Shown here piece after piece: positions 9,788 to 23,322 of a stretch of 64,000 bases of DNA (its first letter is position 1; each line of letters begins with the position of its first letter). The DNA is taken from NCBI GenBank assembly GCA_029747015.1, contig JAKOGI010000344.1, positions 446,001 through 510,000 on the forward strand, given 5' to 3'. The stretch comes from Carnegiea gigantea. Its lineage: Eukaryota; Streptophyta; Magnoliopsida; Caryophyllales; Cactaceae. The notes beneath the pieces were generated by a model. It did not search any database and was not told the origin of the DNA. It saw nothing but the letters and a program-made list of their open reading frames with translations. A program made the position numbers and the translations under genes.

Positions 9788-12700
9788 CCTAAGGTCAATC
9801 AACGTAGAATTTGAATTGTTTTTTTTTTTTTTTGATAAGTACTTTGGTTTTTTACAAATTGGTAGGCCAAAAACAATTAGCATAAACACGTTCTAGAACA
9901 TACTGTTCAATCGAAAGAGTTGACACATCAGAACAAAGCAGATTCTCCATGCCTAGGTGGTTGGCCAGGTATAGCCTTCATGTTTTAGCGGTCCTATGTG
10001 TCCATCCAAATCTAACACTCAGCTTCCTACTAATCCACCACAGTTTTTGACAATCTGTGCCAGTTAGCCTAAGGGATTTACCTATATGTGTTTAGTTCTG
10101 GAAAGAGCAGAAGTATCTTACAGTTATCCATTAACACTCTACCAATATGGAGTAATAAAGATTCCTGCCTATGTTTTGCAACTTGTAACCAATCTATTAG
10201 AGGTTGCAGTGTTTAAGAGTTCATAAACATTAGTCAACATATCCTAACAATGCACCTAGGGAAGCCAATCAATTGATTCCTCCAACTTCCAAGTAAACCT
10301 ACTGACAACTGAGTACTGACAAATAACATAAATGTAAGCACTTCATCAAAAATTTCATATCAATGTGTCAAATGTAACCCATCACTGGATGCATCCTAGT
10401 TTCCAAGTGGCAACAATGGATATTCTTCAGTCACTCACTGAAACATGTTTCTCCTACTTTGTGCAGGATTCACCATTACTGATCACTCTAAACTGCCTAT
10501 CTCATTAGATTGTATCTCTCAATCCGCCATCATTATGCGGCAATGCCTTCCTATTCCTAGATTTACAACTTTCCCCAGTCCCCCTGGCACCCTTTCTCTA
10601 CAGCTCTTTCTTAGTGAAGGAGCTAATTCACATAATTCTGGATCTTCTTATCTATCTATCTATCCATCACAACTGCAACACCTTCAGGCAAAATTTCTTT
10701 GCTATTTTAATGAAGTGCTTCATTCATATGTGGGTACTTCCCACCAAATGTATTGAATGTTCCTGGTGATGAAACTGTATACTACTGGGCGATTCAAGGA
10801 TCCCTCTCGACCTCAGGAAAGTAGATCATAGTAAAGGGCCTCTTTTCTCCCATGGTATGCCTATGAAATGATCTCAATTATTGGGTCACCAACAGTAACT
10901 CACAGAAAGATTTGCACAATCTTCCAAATGAAATACTAATCTGGCATTGATAAGGTGCTGATTGCAGTGGACAACATGAAGACTATCAAACAAGTGAAAA
11001 ATATGACGGCTGGCTCAAGTATCTCCTCAGAAAGGCAGCACTATAAGGTTAATCATAATCATTAACATAAAAAAAAATACTAATAATACAAAAGCATAAA
11101 GTTGTGGAATGGCAAGGATACATAGGAACTAACAGACCTGAAGAAACTCCAATACAAAGTTAAACCTAGCATGCCAAATGCTCTTTACAGTAAACAAATA
11201 AACAATGGGAAACTAATTCTTGAGTACGTAATAAGTTTTAAAAGCTCTTTTTGCCTCAACACACCCAAAATATGTCATTTTTGGATGCTCAAGCCAGAAG
11301 AAAGTCAGTCAAAAGTTAAAAATGCACTTATGGTCCCAAAGAAACAAGTAGCAGAAATATAGAAGCTGCTTGCTATATAGAATCAATATCTATCACTCCT
11401 TCCAATGATGGAGAGAGAAACAGAAGAGGCAAAGAGACCCACAGGCATAATTGTGTCTGAAATCCCATTCTTCTGTCACTAAACTTCAACTTTTGGGCAT
11501 GATTTTGTTTTCTCCCATAAGAAAATGGTTTGCACATGTGATGTAGATAGTCAGATTGAGATTGATCTTCAATTCCTTTACCATACACCGAACATGGATT
11601 CCAATGTGACAAGGCCCAGGAGATCACTTTTTTTTAATCCTCCCTAAAAAAAATCCTTAATTTACAATCATTAAGTAAACGTTTGACCAAGTTTTGGCAC
11701 CGTTCTGAGGACACAGCCTTAATGTCCTTCATTTGCTTGAGTATGTTTATTGAAACAGTATCCTTGGAGACAGATCCCTCTCCCTAACACTTAGATGCAA
11801 AAACAGGGAGAAAAGAAAATAAAACTATAGCCAAAATTACTGCTTTTCACTAATGACCAGTAAGTCTAGTTTACAGCTAAACCATTTACTCTTTGTAACT
11901 AGATAATGTCAGTACCTCATAGAGGCCACCCTTGACAGGAACACCAACTCTCTCCTCCTCAACAGCATAGAGTTCAGATGTTTGAGGGTCTTCCCGCAAA
12001 TCTGATGCAGTAGATGAACTAGTCTGTCCTTTCGGACCTTCACTGCATTCAGCATACTCCTTCCACCAGTAAGACAGTAATTTTTCCTCCCTCTGTCATG
12101 AGAAAGCATAAATAGGATACATAGATATGAGTTCAACTCATAAAAGGGAAAAATCAAAGCTATATTAAGCTACCGCAGCTTGAAAAATTAAAATAAAAAG
12201 TAATTCCTTCTTGCCGATATTACAAAACTAGAAATAGATATTAAAACTTGCAGCATGGAATTATTTGACATCAGATCTCATAACGTGCAGAGACTTATTA
12301 TTGAAACACAAGGTAACTGACCTGCAAGAAAGATGCCTCAATTGCCAGAGAATCTCTCATACCAAATCGAAAATATTCTCCTTTACCAACAATCTCAGAG
12401 CGGGGAACAGAGGCTGCCAACTCTGTCCAAACACTAAATGTCAGAATGATAGAATGCAGTAGATACACAAGTTCAATCTAAGACACACAAATTAATCTTC
12501 AAAAGAAGAGAAGAAGGTAATATAATGCTCTGAATAATTGTATTGGATAGAAAATCCCAAGACAACACAGATCGCATGACATTACTTTAGAGTTTAGACT
12601 ACTTAATAGTATTTTAAATATACAATTTGGACTCTTTTAGAGTAGTTAGACCTCAAATTTGTCCTCCTGATGCATAAATGCACATAAAATAACAAACATA

Positions 12701-13612
12701 GTGTATCTAGGTTTTGAATATTACACAGAGGCACAGTAATAATCATTCATATTCTCAGTTCTGAGAGCAAGTGAAAGATCTCATCTAGTTCCTAACTGTC
12801 CCACACACACATATCTTATGATCAGCAGCAATTTTTGCACATTCTCACTCCCCTACACCATCAAGATTTGAAAAGATCCTTCCAACAAAAAGCACAAATT
12901 AATTGGATGATGACTTCAGGTAGAGTACTGTTCTGTCAGCCAGATCTTACAATGACAAAGTCTCTTAAATTTAATGAATGATGGTCTGCAACGGGCAAAT
13001 ATTTCCACTATCTGAACCCAGGGAAAACCATCCCAATCCCACCACAACCCCCCCCCCGGGCGAAAAAAAACAGAAGGAAAAACAAAACACACAGGGACAC
13101 ACACTTGCAAACACCCACAGTGCAATAGACATATGGCACAATAGTCATTGTTTATATCAATGAAGAACAATGAATCCTTGCCACACTTCCTTGAGCAATT
13201 GAACAGAACAAAGAAAGATAGGTGTACAGCGATAATAAGCACCCATTTGCCAACAAATAAAGCAAAAGCCCATTTAATCAATGTAGAATTAAAGCAGAAC
13301 TTGCTCAAAAGCCAATCAAATTACACATAGTCATCAAAAACTCACCATTGATCCCCAAAGGTACCTTGCAAAAGTACCATCTAACATCACTACCATCAGA
13401 AGGGCTTCTTGTCTGGGCAAGGTACTTCTGTCTACCCTCAACTGCTCAATCTCATCTTCCAATCTTCGGATATTTGTCGGCGTGTTCTTCAACAAATCAG
13501 GATTAGTCTCTTCAGCAAGGCCACCATTAGAACCACACCCAACATCATTTTTCTCTGAAACTGATACATTTGCTTCACCTTCACCAATTCTACAATTCCC
13601 ATCAGTGCTCAT

Positions 13613-14246
13613 ATTCAGAAACCCCTTACTTTTTGCCCCCTCAGAACCAATTCAAATAAAAAAAAAAAAAACTCAGAATCTAAGCAAAACTCCCAAATGG
13701 GTTATCCTTCTAGTGCTCAAACCCGAGATTCCACTTCAAATTCAGTTGGTTATACAACTACTAAACCAGTAGGTTCGGATGCGAAACAAAAGCAGTAAAC
13801 AGAAGGTTAGCCCGAGAAATGAGAAAGCACCTTGCTTTGGAGTCCTTTTGAGTTGGAATGTGCTACCCAGAAGAGAAAAACGTACACGCAACGAACCCAA
13901 CGTCAAAAACCCAGAAACGGGTTCAAATGGGCAACGGCTATTCAATCCAAATTATTATTAAAATTAGAGGATTTTGAGAATTGGGTTACAAATACGTCAA
14001 ATTCCAAAGATTTAGACTATGAGCTGGAAGGAGATGAGCAGAATGCAGAAAGTGAGAGGGACAGAGAGTAGAAACGTTGGCGATGGAAGGGAGGGAATCA
14101 CATGGTCCTTTCATTCATGTCTGAGGGGAGGGTGTCGAGGACGAAGTAGATGTTGATTGTTGAATGACAGGCGGGAAGACTGGCGGTTGCATTGCTGTGT
14201 GTTGCCCAGTTGGTTGTTCGATTTGCCAAGTTGTTTGTTGAGCAGC
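13613..14246 (-). promoter_or_regulatory. 5' UTR and promoter region of the right SGR2 copy
   Basis: This is the counterpart of 5364-5996 and is identical to it up to about 14133, including the A14 tract. Single-base differences and a one-base indel follow before homology ends at 14246. If either copy is transcribed, its promoter should lie here. No core element can be assigned by eye. Confidence 0.4.
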
Positions 14247-15623
14247 TTGAACCCGGACCAAAGGCATCACTAGTTTACACGTCCCCTTTGTGAGCCAAAA
14301 AGCTGCATCCGCATTTATACGTCAACAATCCAGATTTTTATAAATAGTATTTTTTATTTTGAAATATTTATTTTTAATTTTCAGTAGTTTCTTGTTCAAA
14401 AAAATAAAATTTTTGTGATCCAAATTATATTATTTTAGAGGAATCTATAGATTTAAATTTATGACATAAGTGTTGGATTCGAAAAGAAAACAAGTATCAA
14501 TTAGGGCATAAAGTAAAAACATTTTGATTATTTAAAACTAATTAAAAAAGATTTCAATTCTAACATTTCTGACCAATCTTGTTGATTAAGAATATATTGT
14601 TGCAGGACATGTTAGATTTTATATTATGATAATGATAATTGATAAGGGAGGTAAACAAGTCAACTTAGTCAGCTGCATGTTCACGTCACGTATTCGAACA
14701 CAAGTCGTGTAACCTCCTAAAACACATAAAGCATATCCAAAGAGTAGACTATATAACTTGACTATGTAAATAGACATGGACCATATAGCCAAGCTTTATA
14801 TATAGTGTAGACCAACTTATGAGTTGCGATAATTTGCAAAAGATATGGTTGGACCGTGTACAAAAACATGAACCACGTACTCCAAGTTTTTTCTTATGAT
14901 TTTGGAAGTGATGGTCATCTAGGGAAGGAATTTATTTTCAGGATTCATAACAACTCTCTCATCATCAAAACTCAATCCAAAGAGCCCAAGAGCCAAAGAA
15001 ACTTTTGTCCATAATTAACTCAACCGGTAGTGGACATTATTCAATCTTGTGTCTTTTGTAGCTGGACAAAGGGGATAGGGCGGAAGTTGCAAATTGGCCT
15101 AAGTCGCATATGAATATGTTCTCTTTCCAATAAATCAAGTTTCACATTATTTTGACATCATTTGGTTGTTCAAATAATATCAAAATCTAAAGATTGTAGT
15201 TGCATCCTAGACCTTGCACATGTCTATTTTTGTGCACCTCATTCCTTACTCTTCCATCCAAAGCTCTTTGATGAGTTTCAATCGACTTATATTTTAGTTT
15301 AGAAGTTATCCATCCAATAAATAATGTTGTGCGTAGCACGAAGTCAATTGTACCATTCGAAATAGCTAACAAAGTTAGATGTGTATATCTGCTCAAATTG
15401 CAGCACGTGGTGTCAAAGTGAATGAATTTTAGCTCATGCAAATCTAATGATCTGAAAGTTGATCAATGAATATGTATTTATTGAATATATATATGCTATC
15501 ATATCATGGCAAAATACATTGATATGACTTTTTGTTGCATTGTTCAAAAGTTGTTGGACCAAGCCCATCATATTCACAACTATTAGTTGACATATACGTT
15601 AAAATGGGAAAAGGAAGACACAA

Positions 15624-15658
<35 letters not shown>

Positions 15659-15683
15659 CAACAACAACAACAACAACTACAAC

Positions 15684-15736
<53 letters not shown>

Positions 15737-17398
15737 ATCTCTTTTCCTAACAATTTATTCCCTAAAAAACATATACCAACGGCCTCGCTTACAATTTATT
15801 CATTATTTATGTCTTCTTACCGTGATAAACCTTGTCCCTATCTCTTTACCAATTTTCTAATTTAGGAAATGGCACTCTTATCATCATTATATCTCGTTTA
15901 TGTCCTTCCTCCTTTGTGCTTAGTGCTTACCTCTTGGTATTGGCCATCATTTTCCTCCTTGTTATTCCCATCCATTTAGACCCCTCCCCCCCCCAAATTC
16001 AGGCACTTTAATTTCCCAACTTTCTTCCCTGTGACTGGCAATATAATGATTGGGATGTAAACAGATGAAATGAATAGGATGTCAGGATCAAAGTATAAAG
16101 GAATGGAAGAGATAGTTTAAATGAGAGGTTAGTTATTTTGCTATAGGCAAATTTCATTTAAGCCACTAAGTATACAGTATATCTTTCTTCTTCTACTAAT
16201 ACTGATTTTTCAACAGAATTATTGATTATATTGCACACTCATATAGAAAGTAAAATATGACGCTTTTTTACCAGATAATCTAGTCTCTGCTCCTCAACTA
16301 GTGTGCATTTGTTGGATGCTTCTTTTTAAATCTTCAATGTTTCGGAGTACGTTATATTTTCTTTTTTGGGGAATTGAATTTTGTTCTGGTTATTATTTAG
16401 AGCATGAACATTTTATTATTTAGAACATGAACATTGATTACATATTATGCGTTAAAGATGCATGCAAAATTTTGAACATGGTATGCATATATCAAAGTCA
16501 AGCATGTAAAAAATTAAATATGGCATGAAAAAAACGCAAAAGTCTGAACATGACATGCAAAAATTTTAATCAAAAAAATTAACATCATTTCAAAAAATGG
16601 ACTGAAAACATAGATACTTTTAGTATATCAAAGAGACAGCGATAATATACCCCATCACAATTTTCCCAACAAAAAACTATTTTTTAAGATTGTATTCAAA
16701 AATGATACAAGCAAGGAAGATATTGGTGTACTTAGTGAACCTCACTTGATATCATACTAGGAATCATACAATTTCTAATTATCTTCTCTATTCATATGTA
16801 CTTTTACTAGATTGCAATTGTTCTAACTCAAAATTGATATACTTCACTTCCATGAAGCATCTACATTTGGCTTGTAATATACATTAGTTTAGGATATTTA
16901 TTTGTATTTTCTTTATTTTGCAAGAAAATCTCAATATTTCAAGATACATGAAAATGTCACAAATAAAAGAATTGGGCTCACAACTCCCAACATTGTCCAA
17001 ATTAATCGTCCAATTGAGGACACATGTTGTATTGTGATGACAGCAAGCTTCAATTCAACTCTCACTTTCACGCATTCCTAGTTAATTTTCCAATTCTAAA
17101 CTCCAAATCAGCGACTCCCAGCTCTCCGCACTGCCACCGCCCACTGGTTCCCCGCACTAACGCCGCCGGTATGTCTCTCGTACTCTCCTCACAGGTCTTC
17201 AAGCTTTCTGCCAATCTGTGTAACCAAATTACTTAGAAATTCAACAAGATTATGATTCAAAAACATTCCAAACATATTTAGATTTGGTGAGTTGCCATTA
17301 TTTTATTAGGGTTGCCACTTGCCAAAGACATTCCAAACATATTTAGATTTGGTGGGTTGCCATTTGTCAATTAATGCAAACTGTGTCCCCTAAAACAG
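14247..17398. other. Intergenic AT-rich region
   Basis: Lies between the end of the duplication and the first kinase-like exon. It holds a long trinucleotide array (15624-15734), a C10 run at 15985 and, near 17263 and 17329, a direct repeat of about 36 bp (cattccaaacatatttagat, then ttggtg). An open frame at 17024-17236 could be a 5' exon of the kinase gene, but there is no family match to support it. Confidence 0.5.
15624..15734 (+). repeat. (ATA)n/(ACA)n microsatellite
   Basis: About 111 bp of AAT/ATA trinucleotides interrupted by an ACA block in the middle (ATA-ACA-ATA). Open frames here (poly-Ile, poly-Thr) are artefacts of the repeat. Confidence 0.97.
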
Positions 17399-19218
17399 GT
17401 ACACTATGAGATTGATACAATTGCAACAGCCACAAACAAGTTTAGCACATTAATCGGAAGCGGTAGCTCCGGAGGTGTGTACTTAGGATTTCTTAATCAT
17501 GAACCAGTAGCAGTCAAACGATCCAATGACAAATCATAGACAATATCTGAGCAATATCGGGTAAACTTAATCCTTTTCACCTAATCACTCAAACTGCATT
17601 GCAATTGTTAAAAAGAAAAACTTACTATTCAGGTTAAGCTAGAGTATTTGTCAATGCTCGAGGGAAATAACATCTTTCGACTACTCGGGTATGCTGAATG
17701 AGACAAACATTACTATCTCATTTATGAGAAGCTAGAAGGAGATCTCATTGATAATATGAAAGGTAAATACAATGTCCACAAACTTTCATTTATTTCAGTA
17801 ACATCTTATGCTATGACTTGTTTGAAGGCTGATTCATTGGTTTCTGACAATTACAGCACTAGATTGGCATGCAACACTGAAAATCCTCAAGGGCATTGCA
17901 AATTTTTTTGAGGCAAATACAAGGACAAGACTTGGTCCATGGAGATCTCAAGCTCCAAAACATTTTATTGGACAAGGTATGAAAGAGACCAATATATAAA
18001 CTGCTCATCATATATGACATATTGACAAATATGATATTCAAGTATTGTTGATTCCATCAGGGTACAATAAGGTTTAACAAAATGACTGAGGAGATGTAGT
18101 GAATCAGGGTACACAACCCCTGTTATTGTCATTGTTATTGCTATTGGCCTTGTCTCAAATATATCTTTTCCTGTAAGCTGATACATGAGTTGTGAAGTAA
18201 ACAACCCTCCCTTGTTTACCTTTTGCCTTGGATACATATTTATGAATTCATCCTTGTCAATGTGAGCCACAGCCACAATGATCTCCAATATTACCAGGAC
18301 TATGCTTGTACTGTGAGTGTGTGTTTCAGGGAACTACGACGATAATGCAAAATATCTTAGAATATTCCCAGTATCAAAAGTTACATTGATGTCTAATCAA
18401 TTTTTTAACACAGTTATCAAACTTATTTCTACAAAATATGCTTTGGAAATGACTTTCAAACATTTTTGCATAGGAGGGCACCTCCCATCTGTGGTGCGTG
18501 CGCTTTCACCTTGGGAACTTATGCACCACACCTTTCACAATTAAGTTTTTAGGTAGATCTATACGTAAAGGATTGCAGCTAGCCATCAACTGATTCAGTG
18601 ACAAACATCATTATTGAGTTCCATAGAATGGAACTAATCGAGACCTGTTATAGTGAGGAAACTAAAAAATAATTCATCTATAGATGGCAACAAAGCTGCA
18701 GGGCCAGATGCATATGGATCCTACTTTTTCACAAGCACATGGAACCTGTGCCCAGACAGAGTCACTTGGGTCACCAAATGTTTGGGGTTGTGGGAGGGTT
18801 CAAGATTGTAGTATGCTACTTAGAAAGTATCCTAGGATCAAAGGGATGTTGTTAAGCCACCCAGGATTGAAATTTGTCTTGAAGGCTAGCTCCAATTATT
18901 AAACTAAATTTTGCCAAGCCCAAATTAATACCTTAATTTTAGAAGCATATATATTTTTCTGACTGACAAACCAATTACATAACATTCAAAGCAATGAAAA
19001 GGCAAATTGGGACTATTTTTTTTAGCTTGAATTGTACAGACTATAGCAAAATATCTCTCTAAACTTTTTTTACTCTCTTCTATGAAATAGTAGGTAGTCT
19101 AAGGTTTTTAAATCCAGGATCAATCAGAACGAGTCTCTCTATAATTTTGCAATTCAACGATAAGGTTGCTATATTAAACCCACCACACCCTGCCTAATGG
19201 CGGGATTTTTGGGTATTG

Positions 19219-19253
19219 GATTTGAATTTGGATTTGGATTTGGATTTGGATTT
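19219..19253 (+). repeat. (GGATTT)n hexanucleotide repeat
   Basis: Four to five copies of ggattt/gaattt in an intron of the kinase pseudogene. Confidence 0.85.
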
Positions 19254-19929
19254 TTAAAGCAATAAAAAGACATATGGGACCGATGATTATCTCAATCTAA
19301 GTGTAAAATCACCTTTTTTTTAATTACTTCTTTTCTTTGTCAAAATTTTAGTTCATGAAATCCACCAATTTCATAGAAAGGCAACACAAGTTACACAACC
19401 CAGAGAATTTTAGATCACGAAGGAATCCCATTTGAGATTGAAGATCCTAGATTTTGACCCGAAGGAGTATGAGGTCTATGGGCAAAAAGTACGTTGAGGA
19501 ATCTTGGATTCCTTTCAAAGTGGGAAGTTGCTTACACAGCTAGATCGAAAACTTTTACCCATGGTACCTAAAGTGCCTAACCCTTAAAAAGCTTTTGATC
19601 TAAAGCCTATTGCTTGTGAAGTATTACCCATGGCCTCACTAGACAAACATTTCTGAAATACTGTCTAAACAGCATGTTGTACATGGGTTAGATGAATCCA
19701 TCATTATTACTTGAAACCTGATAGGTGCAAATGCATGGAACTATAAATGCTATCAACTTCAGTTGGTACTACAGAAAACCCATTAATGTCAAGAAGAAGA
19801 TGACAACTAAATTTGGTCTAGTAAATATCAAGTGGAATAGGAATCAATGAGGAAAATATTCCAATTCAAAAGATTATGAATAGTTGAGCAAGGAAGGGCT
19901 AAATTTAATAGTGATCTCGTAATATGGCA

Positions 19930-20470
19930 TAAAGGAACCCCCCCTCTTCCCAAATGTACTTTTATTAATTGGTTGCTGATGCATAGAAGATTGTTGACAT
20001 AGGCCAAACCTACAAGGTGAATTCAAACACTCATTTGCAGTAGGTTCTTTATGCTGAAAGTGTAACAAGCAGAGACCCAAGAACACATGTATTTTGGGCA
20101 TAGATCCAAAAATCAAGTGTGCAATCTATCACTCACTGAATTAGATCATTTTTCAAGTAAGAAGGGGATGTCAACAAGTGGATCATGGACAGAAGAAGCA
20201 AACTTTGGCTAACAAATTCAGCAGAACTAGAAACAGAGAATTAGCATGGTGTTAGTGTGTTACCTCAGGTGATCTTTTGGAGGATCTGCAGAGAACAAAA
20301 TCAATGAGTTTTCGACGGCATCGAAACTCCTCTTGGGCACCCGAAAGAAAATTTCATCAAGACCCTCTTTTTTTGGAATAAAAAGAAGATTTGCTCTTCC
20401 TCTTTCAATGTGGCTCAATGTGTGGATGGCCTGTATTTTGGTGGCATATAGTCATTTGCAAGATGCTAGC
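19930..20470 (+). mobile_element. Degenerate L1 LINE fragment (zf-RVT and C-terminal part)
   Basis: Translation with several frameshifts gives LMHRRLLT.AKPTR, then ETQEHMYFGH, then TRKKISSRPSFFGIKRR. These correspond to the zf-RVT region and tail of plant L1 ORF2, and resemble the better preserved copy at 2032-2556. Stops and indels are frequent, so it is older. It lies inside the 3-kb intron between kinase exons c and d. The 5' limit is uncertain, and LINE sequence may extend left to about 19.4 kb. Confidence 0.65.
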
Positions 20471-20498
20471 TGTGCATCCACCCTTTTGTTATCCAGTG

Positions 20499-20593
20499 GA
20501 AAATTTGCCCCGTAGTGACTCATAGAATAAGAAACTGCAAGCAGACAAGATTGTGAAAAAATTTGCCACATACTGATCCGTAGAATAAGAAAC
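20499..20593 (+). repeat. Imperfect 59-bp-spaced direct repeat
   Basis: A 36-bp segment (aaatttgcc, then agaataagaaac) occurs at 20499-20534 and again at 20558-20593. A more diverged third version lies near 20682. It falls immediately after the L1 fragment. Confidence 0.7.
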
Positions 20594-21117
20594 ATTCAGA
20601 GCATGTTGTAAATAATTGTTTCATGAAAAAATTTTCAATTTAAAGTCTAAGATCTTTTAAGATTTCTCTTCAAACTTCAAGTGGAAAATTTTCCCAATAA
20701 ACTCCTTCATAGTATAAAAACATGAAACATACCATATACCATTGGATCTACAAAAATTCTATTGTTTAAAGGAATTATCTCAGTCAAGAACGCAGAAACA
20801 AAAAATTTCCGATACTTTTAGGGAACTTGTAGGACATGATCCCTTTTCTTTTCTTTGTTCTCTTCTATGCATGAATTTCTATTGCTTTTTGCAATTTTCA
20901 AAACAAGTAGTTTGTCTAGAAAGCTCATTTATATCCGTTTACTATTGCATGAACTATATATGTGTTTATGCCTTTTGGCTTTTACTCATGGCACTTCTGA
21001 TAAAATGTGTACAGGAGAAGACACCAAAGGTTGCTGATTTTGGAACAATGCGAAAGGAAGGAAGCAATCAAGACATCTTCACTCCAGGATATTCTTTGAA
21101 TCTACATTCAGCAGCAC

Positions 21118-23322
21118 GTAACAAACCTTCTAACCTTTCACGCATGATTAATACACCTTAAAAGTGATAGTCATTCATGGATAGAAACACTACAGCACTT
21201 AGCCAAACAGAATCCCAAATTACTCAGAGAAAAGAATTCAGGAGTAACACTATTAGTAAGTCCGAAAGTCACTGGACAGAGTTCCTTCATTTATTTTGGT
21301 ATAATCAAATGGTTCACTGGCTCCTGAATTACGAGGGGAGTACAATACAAACAAGTGCATACAACTACATAACAGAACAAAAATTAAAAAATTGAGACTA
21401 AATTTGTTTCTTATTTTATCTGTTTACATTAGGTAATTTGAGATTGTTTTGGAAACTATTTATAGCTCATTTACGAGTGATATCTTAATGTTAAATCTTA
21501 AGAGAGCATTTCCTAGGTATTTAGGCAGATTTTCACCCGGGAGGGGAGGATTTCTTTAAGACTTTAACCCATTCCTGATTAAACTCCCTTCTCCCACCAA
21601 AATCCTTCAGAGTCCCTGATTCTAACCCCAATTCCCAAATAAGCCTACTTATCCTACAGCAGTTTGGCATTAAAGCCTCCGACAAATTTTGAGTAAATTA
21701 GTTATGTATTGAGGACATATTGTGCGATTAAAAGCTAACTGTTTATGACAGTAATGAGGAGGAAATAATAGATGCTTTAGATTTTGATGCTAATGAGACA
21801 AAGTCAAGGCTGATCCTTGTTTTGAGGATTGTGACCGAATCACATTCAATATTGTGCAAAGAGATTTCACTCAAGAGGAATCTATAGAAAACTAGTTGCA
21901 ATATTCCATACCAGATGCAATGTGAAAAGCAAGCAAATCGTGTTTAGCAGCTCAATGATCTCCAAGAAACTTAAGCATGAGTTGCAACTACAAATTGAGG
22001 AACTTCCACAAATGTTTCGCACTAATTTGCTAGATGGTGCTGCGATCTATGTTGTGCATCAGTACATTCTTCCCTAGGAAATTTGAAGCTGCCAAGATGA
22101 GGTGTGAAATGCTGTGCCTCTGGAGCTGACTGAAAATTGGCTAGGAAACCTTTGGTTCTGTGATAATGATGCACTTATTGGAAGTCAAACTAACAAGTGT
22201 AGTTGGTGTGCCACAATTAAACATTCAAAATAGTAGCACAGCATGTGCAAAAGTATGAACCAAGGAAGAATAGAGCTAATTAGTTAACAACTTTGAGAAA
22301 TAGAAGCAAAATTGTGAAGAAAGCCTAGTAATCACGGTGATGTTAAGGCAGGGAGCCTCTGAACGTCCGCTACAATCTCTGAGCAAATACAAACTGTTAT
22401 AAGGGCAAGATTGAAGTAGGATAAGTTAGCTACAGAACACAGTACACAAGAATTTCAAGTAAGCCTAGCACAGAACCTTATACTATGTAGCACTCACTGC
22501 AAAGCAGTGCCCGGAAAAGGGGAGGAGAAATCTAGGAAAGTGAACAGTATTACATTCTGAGGACTCACAATAGAAGTCTGTTAGTGAATACTCATCCCCA
22601 CCCCCACCCCCAAAGAAAAAGCTGCTTATTAAGGGTCTTCGCCAAGGATTCGAAGTGCAGTTGTGCCTTGAATGCGGTTTTGGACGGAGTATTGTGAAAT
22701 CTTGTTAAATTGCTAATGCAGCAATTGCCTAGCAAGTAGTGGTTTCCACGTATCAAAACCGTGGCTCATTTAGCTTCAAAGCCGATGTGGCTGTTTCGTC
22801 ATTTCATAACCTCAACTTAAATCCGTGGTCTTAGCAAACACTACATTCACGCTCATGAGTCATGGTTTTCCTAGAAATCGGTCCCTCATACCATTTATAA
22901 TTCTTACAGCAAGGATAATCAAACACCAGAGTTTTGCATTAATTCCAAAAGGAAAATGGGTAGAGCATGTTAAGCATAAGTATCTAGTTCCTTGAACACT
23001 GCAAAACAGCTGTGGCATTTTCGTATTTTTTTTAAAAATTACATTAAGAAAGAATGGTGCACACAGAAAGAGCTAAAAGAACCAAAAATGAAAAATAGTG
23101 GTTTGATTTGTTAAATGTCTCCCTCAATTTATGGTTGGTAATTTTCGATTACTTCAGTTCTTTTATAAATCATTGCAAAGTCATACCCTACAATTAGAAT
23201 ATAGAAAGAAATATTTCTTTCTAGTTTCTTTTTATTTCAGAAGAAATATTAGCATTATCTTTTTAGTAGTCTAGTCTTCTATAATTTTTGTTTCTGATTA
23301 TATATGTTTATATTTATTGTAG
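21118..23322 (+). other. Intron of the kinase pseudogene between the DFG exon and the last exon
   Basis: 2.2 kb between donor GTAACA at 21118 and acceptor TTGTAG before 23323. It has a short CCCCCA array near 22595. A stretch at 21760-21890 reads open for a while (IIDALDFDANETKSRLILVL) but matches no family I recognise and runs into stops. Confidence 0.5.

Larger units (their letters stand above)
6991..11915 (-). other. Intron 3 of the right SGR2 copy
   Basis: 4.9 kb between exon 4 (acceptor CAG before 6990) and exon 3 (donor GTACTG after 11916). It contains the T/G and C/A tracts, the tandem repeat at 7660-7900, the MITE-like element at 9590-9787 and a T15 run near 9820. From 10177 rightwards it is collinear with 1-1693. 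No coding sequence is recognised in it. Confidence 0.7.
6835..13612 (-). pseudogene. SGR2: SGR2-like phospholipase, exons 1-4, right copy (5' part only)
   Basis: Exons on the minus strand are 13346-13612 (ATG at 13612), 12322-12422, 11916-12092 and 6835-6990. All have GT-AG borders and matching phases: exon 2 completes the codon N|E, and exons 2, 3 and 4 end in phase 0. Exon 3 is open here (AVEEERVGVPVKGGLYE) where the left copy has a stop. Exon 4 reads VDLVKRHSFPVYWNGENRRV, then LRGHWFAQNGGIDW. The family usually has RHCFPVYW and FARKGG, so some conserved positions have drifted. Exon 1 carries the same one-base deletion as the left copy (about 13442), which breaks the frame between EIEQ and GRQKYLAQ. 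Exon 5 onward, including the lipase and DDHD domains, is not found between 5997 and 6834, where the left unit begins. This is a truncated 5' gene copy, most likely non-functional. Translation from a later in-frame ATG (FGMRD, exon 2) cannot be excluded. Confidence 0.85.
5997..14246. repeat. Right unit of the tandem segmental duplication
   Basis: This unit begins where left-unit homology stops (5996/5997). Its right part, 10177-14246, is the visible partner of 1-5996. Its left part, 5997-10176, should have a partner to the left of the window. It carries SGR2-like exons 1-4 and the 4.9-kb intron 3. It lacks the two LINE insertions of the left unit, so it serves as the empty-site reference for both. 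The boundary at 14246 is followed by unrelated AT-rich intergenic sequence. Confidence 0.85.

Noticed and set aside
17965..18288. 107-codon minus-strand frame opposite the kinase pseudogene
   Set aside because: It overlaps the end of a kinase exon on the other strand and has no family match.
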